A DNA stretch of 64,000 nt, taken from NCBI RefSeq assembly GCF_019097845.1, contig NZ_JAHRGM010000001.1:434001-498000 (forward strand), given 5' to 3'. The position numbers and the translations under genes are program-made. This document shows, one piece after another, positions 36,523-46,729 of this stretch. The notes under the pieces were generated by a model, which ran no database searches, was not told where the DNA came from, and worked only from the letters and a program-made list of their open reading frames with translations. Each line of letters opens with the position of its first letter. The first letter of the stretch is position 1. The DNA is from Sphingobium sp. AS12 (GTDB lineage: Bacteria; Pseudomonadota; Alphaproteobacteria; Sphingomonadales; Sphingomonadaceae).

Positions 36523-37245
36523 ATGGGCGGAAATACGTTAAAACTAGCGGAAACGTCAGGTGCCGAAACAGGCCCAAAAGCGACGCCAAAGCCCGACCGC
36601 CGCCGTGCGCCGGAGACCGCAGCCCGCATCCTCGACGCCGCCGAGTCGCTCTTTTCGCAGCGCGGTTTCTACGGCGTCTCGCTGCGCGACATCGCGACCG
36701 AGGCGGGTGTTCAGGTCGCGCTGACCCACTATCATTTCGGGTCGAAGGATGATTTGTTCCGCGCCGTGATCGACCGGCGGGCGGACGAACATGCCGACGG
36801 TATGACTCAGGCGCTGGCGCAGGCGATAACGCTGGATGGCAGCCGTGCCGCCCGCCGCCGCGCCATCATCCGCGCCTTCATTACCCCAATCGTCGACCGA
36901 TCGATGCGCGGAGGGCCGGGCTGGAAAAATTATATACGGCTGATGGCGCTGGTCGCCAACCTGCCGCAGGGGGAGGCGTTCGTGTCCCCATTTCGCCAGC
37001 ATTTTGACGATCTGATCGCCGCCTATGTCCACGCCCTCCACGCACTCCACCCGGAAATGGATGAAGGCGACGTCCATTGGTGCTTCTTCTTCTTTCAGGC
37101 GATGACCACGCATATATTGGTCGAAAGCGGGATGCTCGACCGGCAATCGGGCGGGCGTTTCTGCTCCAGCGATCTGGACGCCATGGTCGACCGGCTGGTC
37201 GATTTCGTCGCGGCGGGCTTTACTGGCTTAGGCGCGGAAGCCTAG
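36523..37245 (+). CDS. TetR-family transcription regulator
   Basis: A 240-residue regulator. Residues about 30-80 are the TetR helix-turn-helix: ETAARILDAAESLFSQRGFY, then GVSLRDIATEAGVQVALTHY and HFGSKDDLFRAVIDRRADE. The ligand-binding part (about 85-235) includes WKNYIRLMALVANLPQGEAF and resembles the TetR C-terminal domain group seen in CecR/YbiH-like proteins. It lies 87 bases from the divergent Rieske gene and 74 bases before an SDR gene on its own strand, so it probably controls both arms of the island. The ATG at 36523 was chosen because upstream sequence would run into the Rieske promoter region. Confidence 0.9.
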   Translation: MGGNTLKLAETSGAETGPKATPKPDRRRAPETAARILDAAESLFSQRGFYGVSLRDIATEAGVQVALTHYHFGSKDDLFRAVIDRRADEHADGMTQALAQAITLDGSRAARRRAIIRAFITPIVDRSMRGGPGWKNYIRLMALVANLPQGEAFVSPFRQHFDDLIAAYVHALHALHPEMDEGDVHWCFFFFQAMTTHILVESGMLDRQSGGRFCSSDLDAMVDRLVDFVAAGFTGLGAEA

Positions 37246-37319
37246 CACAAAGCCGAGTTGGCCCCCGGTCATAATCCCGTCATCCAGGCAACAAAGAAGC
37301 TGCGTTGAGGGAGGATGAT

Positions 37320-38117
37320 ATGGCGCGTCTGCAAGGCAAGACGGCATTGGTGGTCGGCGCGGCTGGCAAGGATAATATGGGCCAGACCATCGCCCGCCGC
37401 TTCGCTGCTGAAGGCGCGAGGGTGGCGGTTGCCGGACGCAAGGTGGACGCCATGCAGTCACTGGCCGACGAGATTGGCGGTGTCGCCATCCCCGGCGACA
37501 TGACCGACCGCGCCAGCATATTCGCCATGGTGGACGCCGCCGAAGCCGCGCTGGGCGGCATCGACATTGCCGTCAACGCCACCGGCTGGGGGCTGCTCAA
37601 ACCTTTTCTCGAAACGACGCAGGACGAACTGGACGCCATGTATGCGCTGCAACTGCGCGGGCCTTTCCAGCTGGCACAGGCGCTGATCCCGGCGATGGAG
37701 CGGCGCGGCGGCGGGTCGATGATCCAGATCAGCTCCGCCACCGCGACGATCATGTTCCATGATCATGCCGCCTATATGGCGACCAAGGCCGGGACCGATC
37801 ATATGATCCGCACTGTCGCCAATGAATTTGGCTATCTGGGCATCCGCGCCAACAGCTTGTCGCCCGGCATTACCGAAACGCCGATGACCGCGGACGCCGC
37901 CGCCGTGCCGGGCCTGATGGAGGCGTTCAGAAAGGGCTATCCGCTGGGGCGCTACGGCACATCGGCGGATATTGCGGCGAGCTGCGTGTTCCTGGCCAGC
38001 GACGAATGTTTCATGACCGGCCAGAATCTCCAGGTGAATGGCGGGCTGACCCTGCGCGCCAATCCGGGCAAGGCGGACATAGAGGCATCGATCGCCGCCG
38101 CCATGGCCGCGGGGTGA
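37320..38117 (+). CDS. Short-chain dehydrogenase/reductase
   Basis: A 265-residue SDR. The cofactor loop is an unusual VVGAAGKDNMGQTIARRFAA in place of the standard TGxxxGIG, as seen in some FabI-like and sphingomonad SDRs. The rest is normal: INVAVNATGW-type NxxG region (DIAVNATGWGLL), serine in MIQISSATATIMFHDHAAYM and the catalytic Tyr/Lys in AAYMATKAGTDHM, with the end GQNLQVNGGLTLR. The ATG at 37320 follows GAGGGAGG by four to five bases. It belongs to the TetR arm of the Rieske island and overlaps the next gene by four bases (GTGA). Substrate unknown. Confidence 0.9.
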   Translation: MARLQGKTALVVGAAGKDNMGQTIARRFAAEGARVAVAGRKVDAMQSLADEIGGVAIPGDMTDRASIFAMVDAAEAALGGIDIAVNATGWGLLKPFLETTQDELDAMYALQLRGPFQLAQALIPAMERRGGGSMIQISSATATIMFHDHAAYMATKAGTDHMIRTVANEFGYLGIRANSLSPGITETPMTADAAAVPGLMEAFRKGYPLGRYGTSADIAASCVFLASDECFMTGQNLQVNGGLTLRANPGKADIEASIAAAMAAG

Positions 38118-38908
38118 GGCACAACCCGATCGCCATGGCGTCGGGCATCATGCCCGAAGCGACCCCGCTGCAACTGGTCGAGGCGGCGGCGCGTGCCAGG
38201 TTCGACTATGGCGGCATGTGGTATGATGCCGTGACCTGGACCCCGGCAACGACGCGCGCGGTGCGCGCCGCGTTGCGGGATAGCGGCCTGCCGCTGCTCG
38301 ACATGGAAGTGGTCTGGATCAAGCCCGGCCCGCCCGATCCCGACCATGGACGGCTGGTGGACGCCGCGCTGGAACTGGGCGCGCGCAATATCCTGTGCGT
38401 CAGTAGCGATCCCGATGCCGGCGCGACGGCTGCGAAACTGGCCGCCTTGGCGGAGCAGGCGGGCGATGGCCTGCGCATCAATCTGGAATTCGGCCTGTTT
38501 ACGGAGGTCAGGACGATCGCGCATGCCAGCGCCATCCTGCGCCGGATAAGCCACCCCGCCATGGCGCTGCTGATCGACGCGCTGCACTGGCGGCGGTCGG
38601 GTGGCACGCTGGCGGATGTTGCCGCCGTGCCGCCGACCTGGCTCAGCTATGTCCAGCTCTGTGACGCCCCCGATCCCGGCGCGGACCCCGCCGATCCCGC
38701 CGCGATCCTGACCGAAGCGATCGACGGTCGCGTGGCGATGGGGGCGGGCGGACTTCCGCTATCGGCGCTCTGTAAAGCGTTGCCGCCGGGCATCCCGATC
38801 GCGATCGAGGAGCGGTCGAAAGCGCTGCGCGACGCCTATCCTAATCTCAACACCCGTGCCGCCCATATGCTGGCGACGACCCGTCAATGGATCGCCGCAC
38901 AAGCCTGA
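38114..38908 (+). CDS. Sugar phosphate isomerase/epimerase-like TIM-barrel protein
   Basis: A 264-residue protein of the xylose isomerase-like (AP endonuclease family 2) fold. Family positions are visible as GLPLLDMEVVWIKPG, LGARNILCVSSDPD, RINLEFGLFTEVRTIAHA, MALLIDALHWRRSGG and WLSYVQLCDAPDP; Glu, Asp and His at these places normally hold a metal ion. GTG start overlapping the SDR stop, with further in-frame ATG codons eight and thirteen codons on. Many such proteins in catabolic islands act as isomerases, epimerases or ring-cleavage dehydratases (for example dehydroshikimate dehydratase); the exact reaction is unclear. Confidence 0.85.
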   Translation: MRHNPIAMASGIMPEATPLQLVEAAARARFDYGGMWYDAVTWTPATTRAVRAALRDSGLPLLDMEVVWIKPGPPDPDHGRLVDAALELGARNILCVSSDPDAGATAAKLAALAEQAGDGLRINLEFGLFTEVRTIAHASAILRRISHPAMALLIDALHWRRSGGTLADVAAVPPTWLSYVQLCDAPDPGADPADPAAILTEAIDGRVAMGAGGLPLSALCKALPPGIPIAIEERSKALRDAYPNLNTRAAHMLATTRQWIAAQA

Positions 38909-38917
38909 TGCTTCGCG

Positions 38918-39937
38918 TCAGTGCCGCACCATCGTGACGACGCCATTGGCGGCGTAAGCGGCGGTTGCTTCTGCCTTGGCGGTCTGCGGGTCTTTGCCGT
39001 CCAGGATCGCGGCGATCTGGCGCGGGCTGGGGACGCGGTCATAGACGCCATAGAGGTCAGTCTGCCCGACCATATGGATCGAGAGCTTATAGCCCTTGCC
39101 CTGGGCGGCCGGATCGAAGGCCAGCACGGTGCCGCTGTCATCCACCGGCACGATGATCGCGCCGTCGCTGCGCCCGGCCTGCTGGAGCATGTCATAGCGG
39201 CCATCGGCGGTGGTCACCGTGCCGCGCACGCAAAGAGCGTCCTTGCCCTCGCGCGGGATGCGCACATCCTGCGGGGCGGCGGTAGCAGCGTCGTCCTTCG
39301 TCAGGCGCGCCTCATGGGTGTCGGCTGCGGGACAACTGTCGAACCTGGCAGGGCCGGTCGTGTGCAGCGATGCCGGATCATCCAGTGCCAGCCCCGCCAG
39401 CATCCCGTCCAGCCCGGCCAGCACGTCAGCGCGGCGTTCGGTCGGCCCGGTGACGCGGATCTTGACGATCCAGCGCCCCGCATGGACGAAGCCCGCCGCC
39501 GTCGTCAGCGCGCCATCGGCGGCATCGTCATACACCGCGCGGATCGCGCTGTCGGCCTTGCCCGCCACTGGCGCGCTGGCATAGGCGGTGCGCCGCGTGC
39601 GCGACCCGAACCGCTCCATGATCGCCTTGTCGGTCATATAGGCGGCCAGCGATGCGTCGGCATAGGTCGGCAGATAGACGTAGAGCGTCGCCTGGATCGC
39701 GCCATCTTCCGACAGATATTGCGCATAATTGTCCACCGCGCGCCCGCCGTTGGAGGCCTCGCCGCTCTTGGTCAGCGACAGGCTGGCGATCGTCTGCGGC
39801 AGGCTGATCCCTGCCGTGGTGGCGCGGATCGCGGTTTCGGTAGGCGTCCAGGCCTCAGCATCGTCCGCAGCATGGGCGCACATAGGTGCGGCCAGGGACA
39901 GGATCGCAGAAACCAGGAATAACGCGCGCTTCGGCAT
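38918..39937 (-). CDS. Secreted protein of unknown function
   Basis: A 339-residue protein with a signal peptide (MPKRALFLVSAILSLAAPMC, cleavage near AHA-A). I do not recognise a family. The mature protein has two parts: residues 40-190 with alternating hydrophobic strands (TLYVYLPTYADASLAAYMTD, HAGRWIVKIRVTG) and residues 200-339 with VTTADGRYDMLQQAGRSDGA, AFDPAAQGKGYKLSIHMVGQ and the end YAANGVVTMVRH. There are two cysteines in the mature part (SCPAAD and DALCVRG), which could form a disulfide. It converges with the TIM-barrel gene and stands alone. I infer a periplasmic location only. Confidence 0.75.
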   Translation of the reverse strand: MPKRALFLVSAILSLAAPMCAHAADDAEAWTPTETAIRATTAGISLPQTIASLSLTKSGEASNGGRAVDNYAQYLSEDGAIQATLYVYLPTYADASLAAYMTDKAIMERFGSRTRRTAYASAPVAGKADSAIRAVYDDAADGALTTAAGFVHAGRWIVKIRVTGPTERRADVLAGLDGMLAGLALDDPASLHTTGPARFDSCPAADTHEARLTKDDAATAAPQDVRIPREGKDALCVRGTVTTADGRYDMLQQAGRSDGAIIVPVDDSGTVLAFDPAAQGKGYKLSIHMVGQTDLYGVYDRVPSPRQIAAILDGKDPQTAKAEATAAYAANGVVTMVRH

Positions 39938-40027
39938 GGCATCCCTCTCCAGAACAGACCATCTTGGCGCGGCCTTGAACTATGACAGTGACGCTACAGA
40001 CAAAGCGCGTGCGCGCAAGAGCCTAAT

Positions 40028-40441
40028 TCAGGTGACAGGTGGGATTTGCGCCGGATAGTGCGGCAGGTCGGGATCATGATGCGCCCAGGCAGGGGCTGCA
40101 TCGGTCCAGATCACCGCCTGCGGCCCGATCATGCCCGGATCGTCCAGCGCACCGGCACGGATGATCGTCTGGTGCGGGCGCGATTCGGCCAGGCTGAAAA
40201 TCGGCGTGCCACATTGCGGGCAAAAGCCGCGCCGCATCGCATTGCCGCTGTCGGCGATGCTGGCGTGCCAGCGGACCTCGCCAGTCGTCGTTACGGCTTC
40301 CGTCGGAAACACGACATTCACCGTGCCTGACCCGGCACCCAGATATTGGCACAGGCGGCACCAGCATTGGCGCGCAGCCATCGGTTCCGCGTCGATCGTG
40401 ATGCGGACGGCGCCGCACAGACATCCGCCTTCATGCGCCAT
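40028..40441 (-). CDS. GFA-family (CENP-V/GFA domain) zinc protein
   Basis: A 137-residue protein with the cysteine pattern of the glutathione-dependent formaldehyde-activating enzyme family: GGCLCGAVRI near the start, QCWCRLCQYLGAGSG, and RGFCPQCGTPIFS. These bind zinc ions. Few members have a proven activity, and most sphingomonad members are of unknown role; formaldehyde handling is only a family name. The gene starts two bases after the stop of the MoxR ATPase gene upstream, suggesting co-transcription. Confidence 0.9.
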   Translation of the reverse strand: MAHEGGCLCGAVRITIDAEPMAARQCWCRLCQYLGAGSGTVNVVFPTEAVTTTGEVRWHASIADSGNAMRRGFCPQCGTPIFSLAESRPHQTIIRAGALDDPGMIGPQAVIWTDAAPAWAHHDPDLPHYPAQIPPVT

Positions 40442-40443
40442 CG

Positions 40444-41289
40444 TCAGCGCCCCTGCCGCCGCGCCATGAAGGCCAGCCGCTCGAACATCATGACATCCTG
40501 CTCATTTTTGAGCAGCGCGCCATGCAGCGGCGGGATCGCCTTGGTCGGGTCGCTATTCTGAAGGACGTCGAGCGGCATATCTTCATTCAGCAGCAGCTTG
40601 AGCCAGTCGAGCAACTCGCTGGTGCTGGGCTTTTTCTTCAGGCCCGGCACATCGCGGATCTCGTAGAAAATATCCATCGCCTTGCTGACGAGTATCTTCT
40701 GGATGCCGGGGAAATGGACATCGACAATCGCCTGCATCGTCTCGCGATCGGGGAATTTGATATAGTGGAAGAAGCAGCGGCGCAGGAAAGCGTCGGGCAA
40801 TTCCTTCTCATTGTTCGACGTGATGATGACGATGGGGCGGTCCTTCGCCGCGATCGTCTCACCCGTCTCGTACACATGGAACGCCATGCGATCGAGTTCC
40901 TGCAACAGATCGTTGGGAAATTCGATGTCGGCCTTGTCGATCTCGTCGATCAGCAGCACGGGCAAAGTGGGGCAGGTGAACGCCTCCCACAGCTTGCCCT
41001 TGCGGATATAGTTGGAAATGTCGTGGACGCGCTCATCGCCCAACTGGCCGTCGCGCAGGCGGGCGACGGCGTCATATTCATAGAGGCCCTGATGCGCCTT
41101 GGTCGTGGACTTGACGTTCCATTCGATCAGCGGCGCGCCGAGCGCGGTCGCAATCTCCTGCGCCAGCACGGTCTTGCCGGTCCCCGGCTCCCCCTTCACC
41201 AGCAGCGGGCGGCGCAGCAGCACGGCGGCATTGACCGCGACTTTCAGGTCGTCGGTGGCGACATAATCCTGGGTGCCTTCAAAACGCAT
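40444..41289 (-). CDS. MoxR-family AAA+ ATPase
   Basis: A 281-residue ATPase. Walker A is GEPGTGKTVLAQEIA (about residues 37-51), Walker B is LPVLLIDEIDKADIEFPNDL, and sensor 1 is PIVIITSNNEKELPDAFLRR. A C-terminal lid domain follows (KKPSTSELLDWLKLLL). MoxR proteins act as chaperones that insert metals or assemble protein complexes, usually with a von Willebrand A-domain partner of the CoxE type; no such partner follows here within the window, where a GFA protein comes instead. A partner may have been lost or lie elsewhere. Confidence 0.93.
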   Translation of the reverse strand: MRFEGTQDYVATDDLKVAVNAAVLLRRPLLVKGEPGTGKTVLAQEIATALGAPLIEWNVKSTTKAHQGLYEYDAVARLRDGQLGDERVHDISNYIRKGKLWEAFTCPTLPVLLIDEIDKADIEFPNDLLQELDRMAFHVYETGETIAAKDRPIVIITSNNEKELPDAFLRRCFFHYIKFPDRETMQAIVDVHFPGIQKILVSKAMDIFYEIRDVPGLKKKPSTSELLDWLKLLLNEDMPLDVLQNSDPTKAIPPLHGALLKNEQDVMMFERLAFMARRQGR

Positions 41290-41374
41290 ATTTCTGGTCC
41301 GCCTTGCTGTCCTGTTTTCGGACTAGGCAAAGCGGGGCAGGGACGCAAGCCGCGTCGGCGTTATCGGTGAGGGG

Positions 41375-42055
41375 TCAGAGCTGGCGTGCGCGCACGTCGG
41401 CGCGGGCGGCGAGCAGATCCCACAGGCCGCGATGCTGGTTCAGCAACTGGCGCGCACCAAACTGGATCGCCCGGTCCACCACATCATCGCCGCCGATCGC
41501 ACGCGCGACCTCCAGCGTGGCGGCGCGGTCGGGCAGGGTGCAGCGATGCGGCTCCATACCCGCGCGGATCGCCGCCATGTCCAGGATATGACGCACCGCG
41601 CGCCAGTCCAGCACCAGCGCCATCGCCGCGCCCATGGCGCAACCGCGCCGGTCGGACTGGGCGAGCATGTCGAGCGCATGGCGTTGCTGGCCAACGGTGG
41701 TTTCGCAATCGGCCTGGCCCGCCGTGCTGGGGGCGGGGCCGACGGCGACGGAAACCTGGGTCAGATAGGCGCGTTCGGTCGCAAAAGAATCGGCCGCTTC
41801 GATCAGCCAGGCGCGGGCGGCATTGTCGGCCGATCGGGTGGCGGCATGATCGATCACGCCGGGATGGCGGCCATGGAGCAGGCAGAGATAATAAGCGCCA
41901 TCGGCAAGGTCGCCGAGCGAGAGCAGCGAATCGCGCGCTACGCTAGCACCCGCCCGATTGGCATAGGCATGGGCCGCCGTGCCATCGGCAGCGACGAGCG
42001 CCTCCAATATCCGCGATATATCGCCAAATTGATAGCGTGGTGCCGCTTCGCTCAT
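41375..42055 (-). CDS. Conserved protein of unknown function
   Basis: A 226-residue, mostly helical, soluble protein with no signal peptide. It starts MSEAAPRYQFGDISRILEAL and includes ALLHGRHPG-like YYLCLLHGRHPGVIDHAATR, RAWLIEAADSFATERAYLTQ and VGQQRHALDMLAQSDRRGCA. Histidines and an HG-RHPGxxDxA stretch could bind a metal, but I do not recognise a family. It lies between rpoD and the MoxR gene on the same strand, about 85 bases before moxR, a position that suggests a conserved sphingomonad neighbour of rpoD. Confidence 0.7.
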   Translation of the reverse strand: MSEAAPRYQFGDISRILEALVAADGTAAHAYANRAGASVARDSLLSLGDLADGAYYLCLLHGRHPGVIDHAATRSADNAARAWLIEAADSFATERAYLTQVSVAVGPAPSTAGQADCETTVGQQRHALDMLAQSDRRGCAMGAAMALVLDWRAVRHILDMAAIRAGMEPHRCTLPDRAATLEVARAIGGDDVVDRAIQFGARQLLNQHRGLWDLLAARADVRARQL

Positions 42056-42141
42056 CTGCCATTCCCTGTTCGCCCCGGTCCGCCAGCGGGGATTTGACGG
42101 TCAAGCTAAGGGAACGGGGTAAAGGAGCGGTTTACGGACGA

Positions 42142-42173
42142 GAAAAAAGGGCGGCCCATGCAGACCGCCCTTT
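42142..42173 (-). terminator. Terminator of rpoD
   Basis: AAAGGGCGG (42146-42154) pairs with CCGCCCTTT (42165-42173); read on the minus strand the stem is followed by TTTTTTCT. It begins 24 bases after the rpoD stop. Confidence 0.85.
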
Positions 42174-42196
42174 GAAAATCACCGATAAGCAGCAGC

Positions 42197-44251
<2,055 letters not shown>

Positions 44252-44328
44252 GTATTCGCCTTAACTCCGCCGCCCCCTCTTGCGGGAGCGATCATATAAA
44301 TCCCTCGTTCCATATCGGAACGATCATC

Positions 44329-46203
44329 TCATTCAATGTCGTCGGACTGCGCCAGTTCCGCCAGGCGGCTTTCATGGTCCATTTTCAGTCGATGGACCCG
44401 TTGCTGCTCGGCATAGCTTTCCTCGTTGAGGTCATCCCTCGCCCGTCTCGTCGCCTCCGCCAGCGCAGCGTCCAGCTCCGGTCCCTGCGCCATCACCCGA
44501 ATGGCCTCTTCCAGATCGCGGGTCACGCGATCGGCGTCGGTTATCATCCTGTGGGGGGTGAATGTGAACGTGTCGGCCCGAAGCATCCCCTTCGCCATAT
44601 TATACACTTCACCTGGCCCCAATATGGTAAGGAGGCCATCCGTTTCAACTGTTTCTTTGCGAAAGGAAGCAGCAATCATCGCGGCGAGCAGCTGACCCAG
44701 CGCCGGATCGGCCACATGCAGGCTCGCCAGCGTCTCGCGGTGGCGGACAATCTGCTCGGGGTGGCGCAGCAAACTGGCCAGAATCGCGCGCAGCAGCCGC
44801 TGTTCCATGCCGGTCGCACCGATCGCGCGCGCTTCCTGCCCGACCGGGGCGATTGGTGGCTTCCAATTGCCCTTCTTGTCGCGCTGCCACCGCCCGGCAT
44901 TGCTGGTGCCTTGCCCGCGCGGAGCGCTGTTAAAGGCGGCGCGGGCGAAAAACAGCGCGTCATAGCGTTCACGGAACGCATGGGCATAATGGGCGCGCAC
45001 GTCGGGATGGCCGATCGCCTCGGTAATCGCGGCCAGCCTTTGCTTGAGCGCCGCTTTCTGCTCCGGCGTGTCGAGCGGGGCGACGCTCTGTTCATGGTTC
45101 CATAGTCGGTCGACCAGCGGCTGCGCGGCGTTCAGCACCGCGTCCATCGCCGCTGGCCCTTCGGCGCGGATCAGATCGTCGGGATCTTTGCCCGCCGGCA
45201 GCGTCGCAAAGGCCAGGCTATGGCCGGGGCGCAGCAGGGGCAGGGCGCGCATCGCCGCGCGGATTGCCGCCTTCTGCCCCGCCGAATCGCCATCGAAGCA
45301 CAGGATCGGCACCTCGACCATCTTCCACAATCTTTCGATCTGATGCTCGGTCAGCGCCGTCCCCAGCGGCGCGACCGCATCGCCAAAGCCCGCCTGCGCC
45401 AGCGCGATCACGTCCATATAGCCTTCGACCACGATCACCCGGCCCGTATTGCGGCTGGCGGGGGAGGCGCGGTCGATATTGTAGAGCGTGCGCCCCTTGT
45501 CGAACAATGGCGTGTCGGGGGAATTGAGATATTTCGGCTCCCCCGCGCCCAAAATCCGCCCGCCAAAAGCGATCACCCGCCCGCGAATGTCGCGGATCGG
45601 TAGCATCAGTCGCCCGCGGAACCGGTCGTAAGTGTCGCGTTCTCCATCCGGGTTGATCAGGAGACCAGCTTCAACCAGCATCGGCTCGCCAAATTCCTTG
45701 AGCGCAGCTTTCAACCGCCCGCGTCCATCGGGCGAATAGCCAAAGCCAAAGGTCCGCCGCGTCGCATCGCTGATCCCCCGCTTGCCCAGATAAGCCCGCG
45801 CCTCCGCCCCGTCGATCCCGCCCAGCTGCTCCTCGAAAAAGCCCTGCGCCGCCGCCATCGCATCATGCAGCCCCTTGGCCGCCTCCGCCCGCTGCGCCGC
45901 ACGCGGATCGGGCGCAGGGACATCCATCCCCGCCGCCTGCGCCAGCTCCTTGACCGCCTCCATGAAGGGCAGGCCGCGCTGGTCGGTCATCCACCGGATC
46001 GCATCGCCATGCGCGCCGCAGCCGAAGCAGTGGTAAAAGCCCTTCTCGTCGTTGATCGTGAAGCTGGGGGTTTTCTCGTTATGGAACGGGCAGCACGCCT
46101 TGTACTCGCGGCCCGCCTTCTGCACCTTCACGGTACGCCCGATCAGCGTCGACAGCGACGTGCGCGCACGCAATTCGTCAAGAAAGGCGGGGGTTAGCGA
46201 CAT
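44329..46203 (-). CDS. dnaG: DNA primase
   Basis: A 624-residue primase that lays down RNA primers for replication. The CHC2 zinc finger is at about residues 38-66 (CCPFHNEKTPSFTI, HCFGCGAHGDAI). The catalytic core follows with RGISDATRRTFGFGYSPDGR. The Toprim domain, about 255-340, has VIVVEGYMDVIALAQAGFGD and the acidic motif FDGDSAGQKA. The C-terminal helicase-binding domain is less conserved. Its ATG abuts the stop of the GIY-YIG gene upstream; a good ribosome site (GGGAGGGG) lies inside that gene's last codons, only about 30 bases from a palindromic repeat. Confidence 0.98.
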   Translation of the reverse strand: MSLTPAFLDELRARTSLSTLIGRTVKVQKAGREYKACCPFHNEKTPSFTINDEKGFYHCFGCGAHGDAIRWMTDQRGLPFMEAVKELAQAAGMDVPAPDPRAAQRAEAAKGLHDAMAAAQGFFEEQLGGIDGAEARAYLGKRGISDATRRTFGFGYSPDGRGRLKAALKEFGEPMLVEAGLLINPDGERDTYDRFRGRLMLPIRDIRGRVIAFGGRILGAGEPKYLNSPDTPLFDKGRTLYNIDRASPASRNTGRVIVVEGYMDVIALAQAGFGDAVAPLGTALTEHQIERLWKMVEVPILCFDGDSAGQKAAIRAAMRALPLLRPGHSLAFATLPAGKDPDDLIRAEGPAAMDAVLNAAQPLVDRLWNHEQSVAPLDTPEQKAALKQRLAAITEAIGHPDVRAHYAHAFRERYDALFFARAAFNSAPRGQGTSNAGRWQRDKKGNWKPPIAPVGQEARAIGATGMEQRLLRAILASLLRHPEQIVRHRETLASLHVADPALGQLLAAMIAASFRKETVETDGLLTILGPGEVYNMAKGMLRADTFTFTPHRMITDADRVTRDLEEAIRVMAQGPELDAALAEATRRARDDLNEESYAEQQRVHRLKMDHESRLAELAQSDDIE

Positions 46204-46608
46204 CTAATTCCCCTCCCGCGTGACTTCTCCACCGCCGTTCGTTTCGAGCGAAGTCGAGAAACCCGCACGCGGCATTTGCGGTTTCTCGACTTCGCTCGAA
46301 ACGAACGGGGTGTGGGCTGGATTTCGCTCATGCGGTGGTCTGGCGAAATGCGACACCAATGACCAGTTCCCGGCAATCAGCGCCTCCTTCTTGGCGCGAG
46401 ACCAGCCACCGACGATCTGCTCCGCTTCCAACGCCTCGATCCGCGTGGCGAAAGTTTCGCTCCACACCAGCACTACGGGCCGACGCTTTCGCGTGAAAGC
46501 GCTACCTTCACCATTATGATGCTGGCCGATCCGGTGATCGAGATTGTCGGTATGGCCGGTATAATATCGACCGTCAGAGCATTTCAGCATGTAGGTCCAG
46601 AAAGCCAT
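46204..46608 (-). CDS. GIY-YIG nuclease-domain protein with repeat-derived tail
   Basis: A 134-residue protein. Residues 1-90 are a small GIY-YIG domain of the UPF0213/YhbQ type: WTYMLKCSDGRYYTGHTDNL, then HRIGQHHNGEGSAFTRKRRP and EALEAEQIVGGWSRAKKEAL, with the Tyr pair, the Arg and the late Glu expected for nuclease activity. The family usually ends near this point. Residues 101-125 (PFVSSEVEKP...FSTSLETNG) are encoded entirely by the palindromic repeat at 46235-46308, so the tail is an addition. The stop adjoins the dnaG start. A DNA repair or processing role is a family guess. Confidence 0.88.
   Translation of the reverse strand: MAFWTYMLKCSDGRYYTGHTDNLDHRIGQHHNGEGSAFTRKRRPVVLVWSETFATRIEALEAEQIVGGWSRAKKEALIAGNWSLVSHFARPPHERNPAHTPFVSSEVEKPQMPRAGFSTSLETNGGGEVTREGN
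46235..46308. repeat. CGTTCGTTTC palindromic repeat, copy B (in coding sequence)
   Basis: A 74-base almost perfect palindrome, starting CCGTTCGTTTCGAGCGAAGT and ending TTCGCTCGAAACGAACGG. It forms codons 101-125 of the GIY-YIG gene. It is the best preserved copy in the window and its arms match copy A nearly base for base. Confidence 0.9.
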
Positions 46609-46627
46609 GTGCGGAATATGCCTGAAC

Positions 46628-46684
46628 CCGTCTTTGTGTCGAGCGTCATGCCTTGCGTTTCTCGACTTCGCTCGAAACGAACGG
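46628..46684. repeat. CGTTCGTTTC palindromic repeat, degraded copy D
   Basis: The right arm (TTTCTCGACTTCGCTCGAAA then CGAACGG) is intact; the left arm is changed and shortened (CCGTCTTTGTGTCGAGCG). It lies upstream of the GIY-YIG gene, between it and the GatB/YqeY gene, about 320 bases from copy B. Confidence 0.7.
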
Positions 46685-46729
46685 CGGTTGTGGGCAACCC
46701 CTCCCTTGGAAGGGAGGGGCTATATAATG

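Noticed and set aside
37305-37319. TTG start five codons upstream for the SDR gene
   Set aside because: It would contain the GAGGGAGG ribosome site that serves the ATG at 37320.
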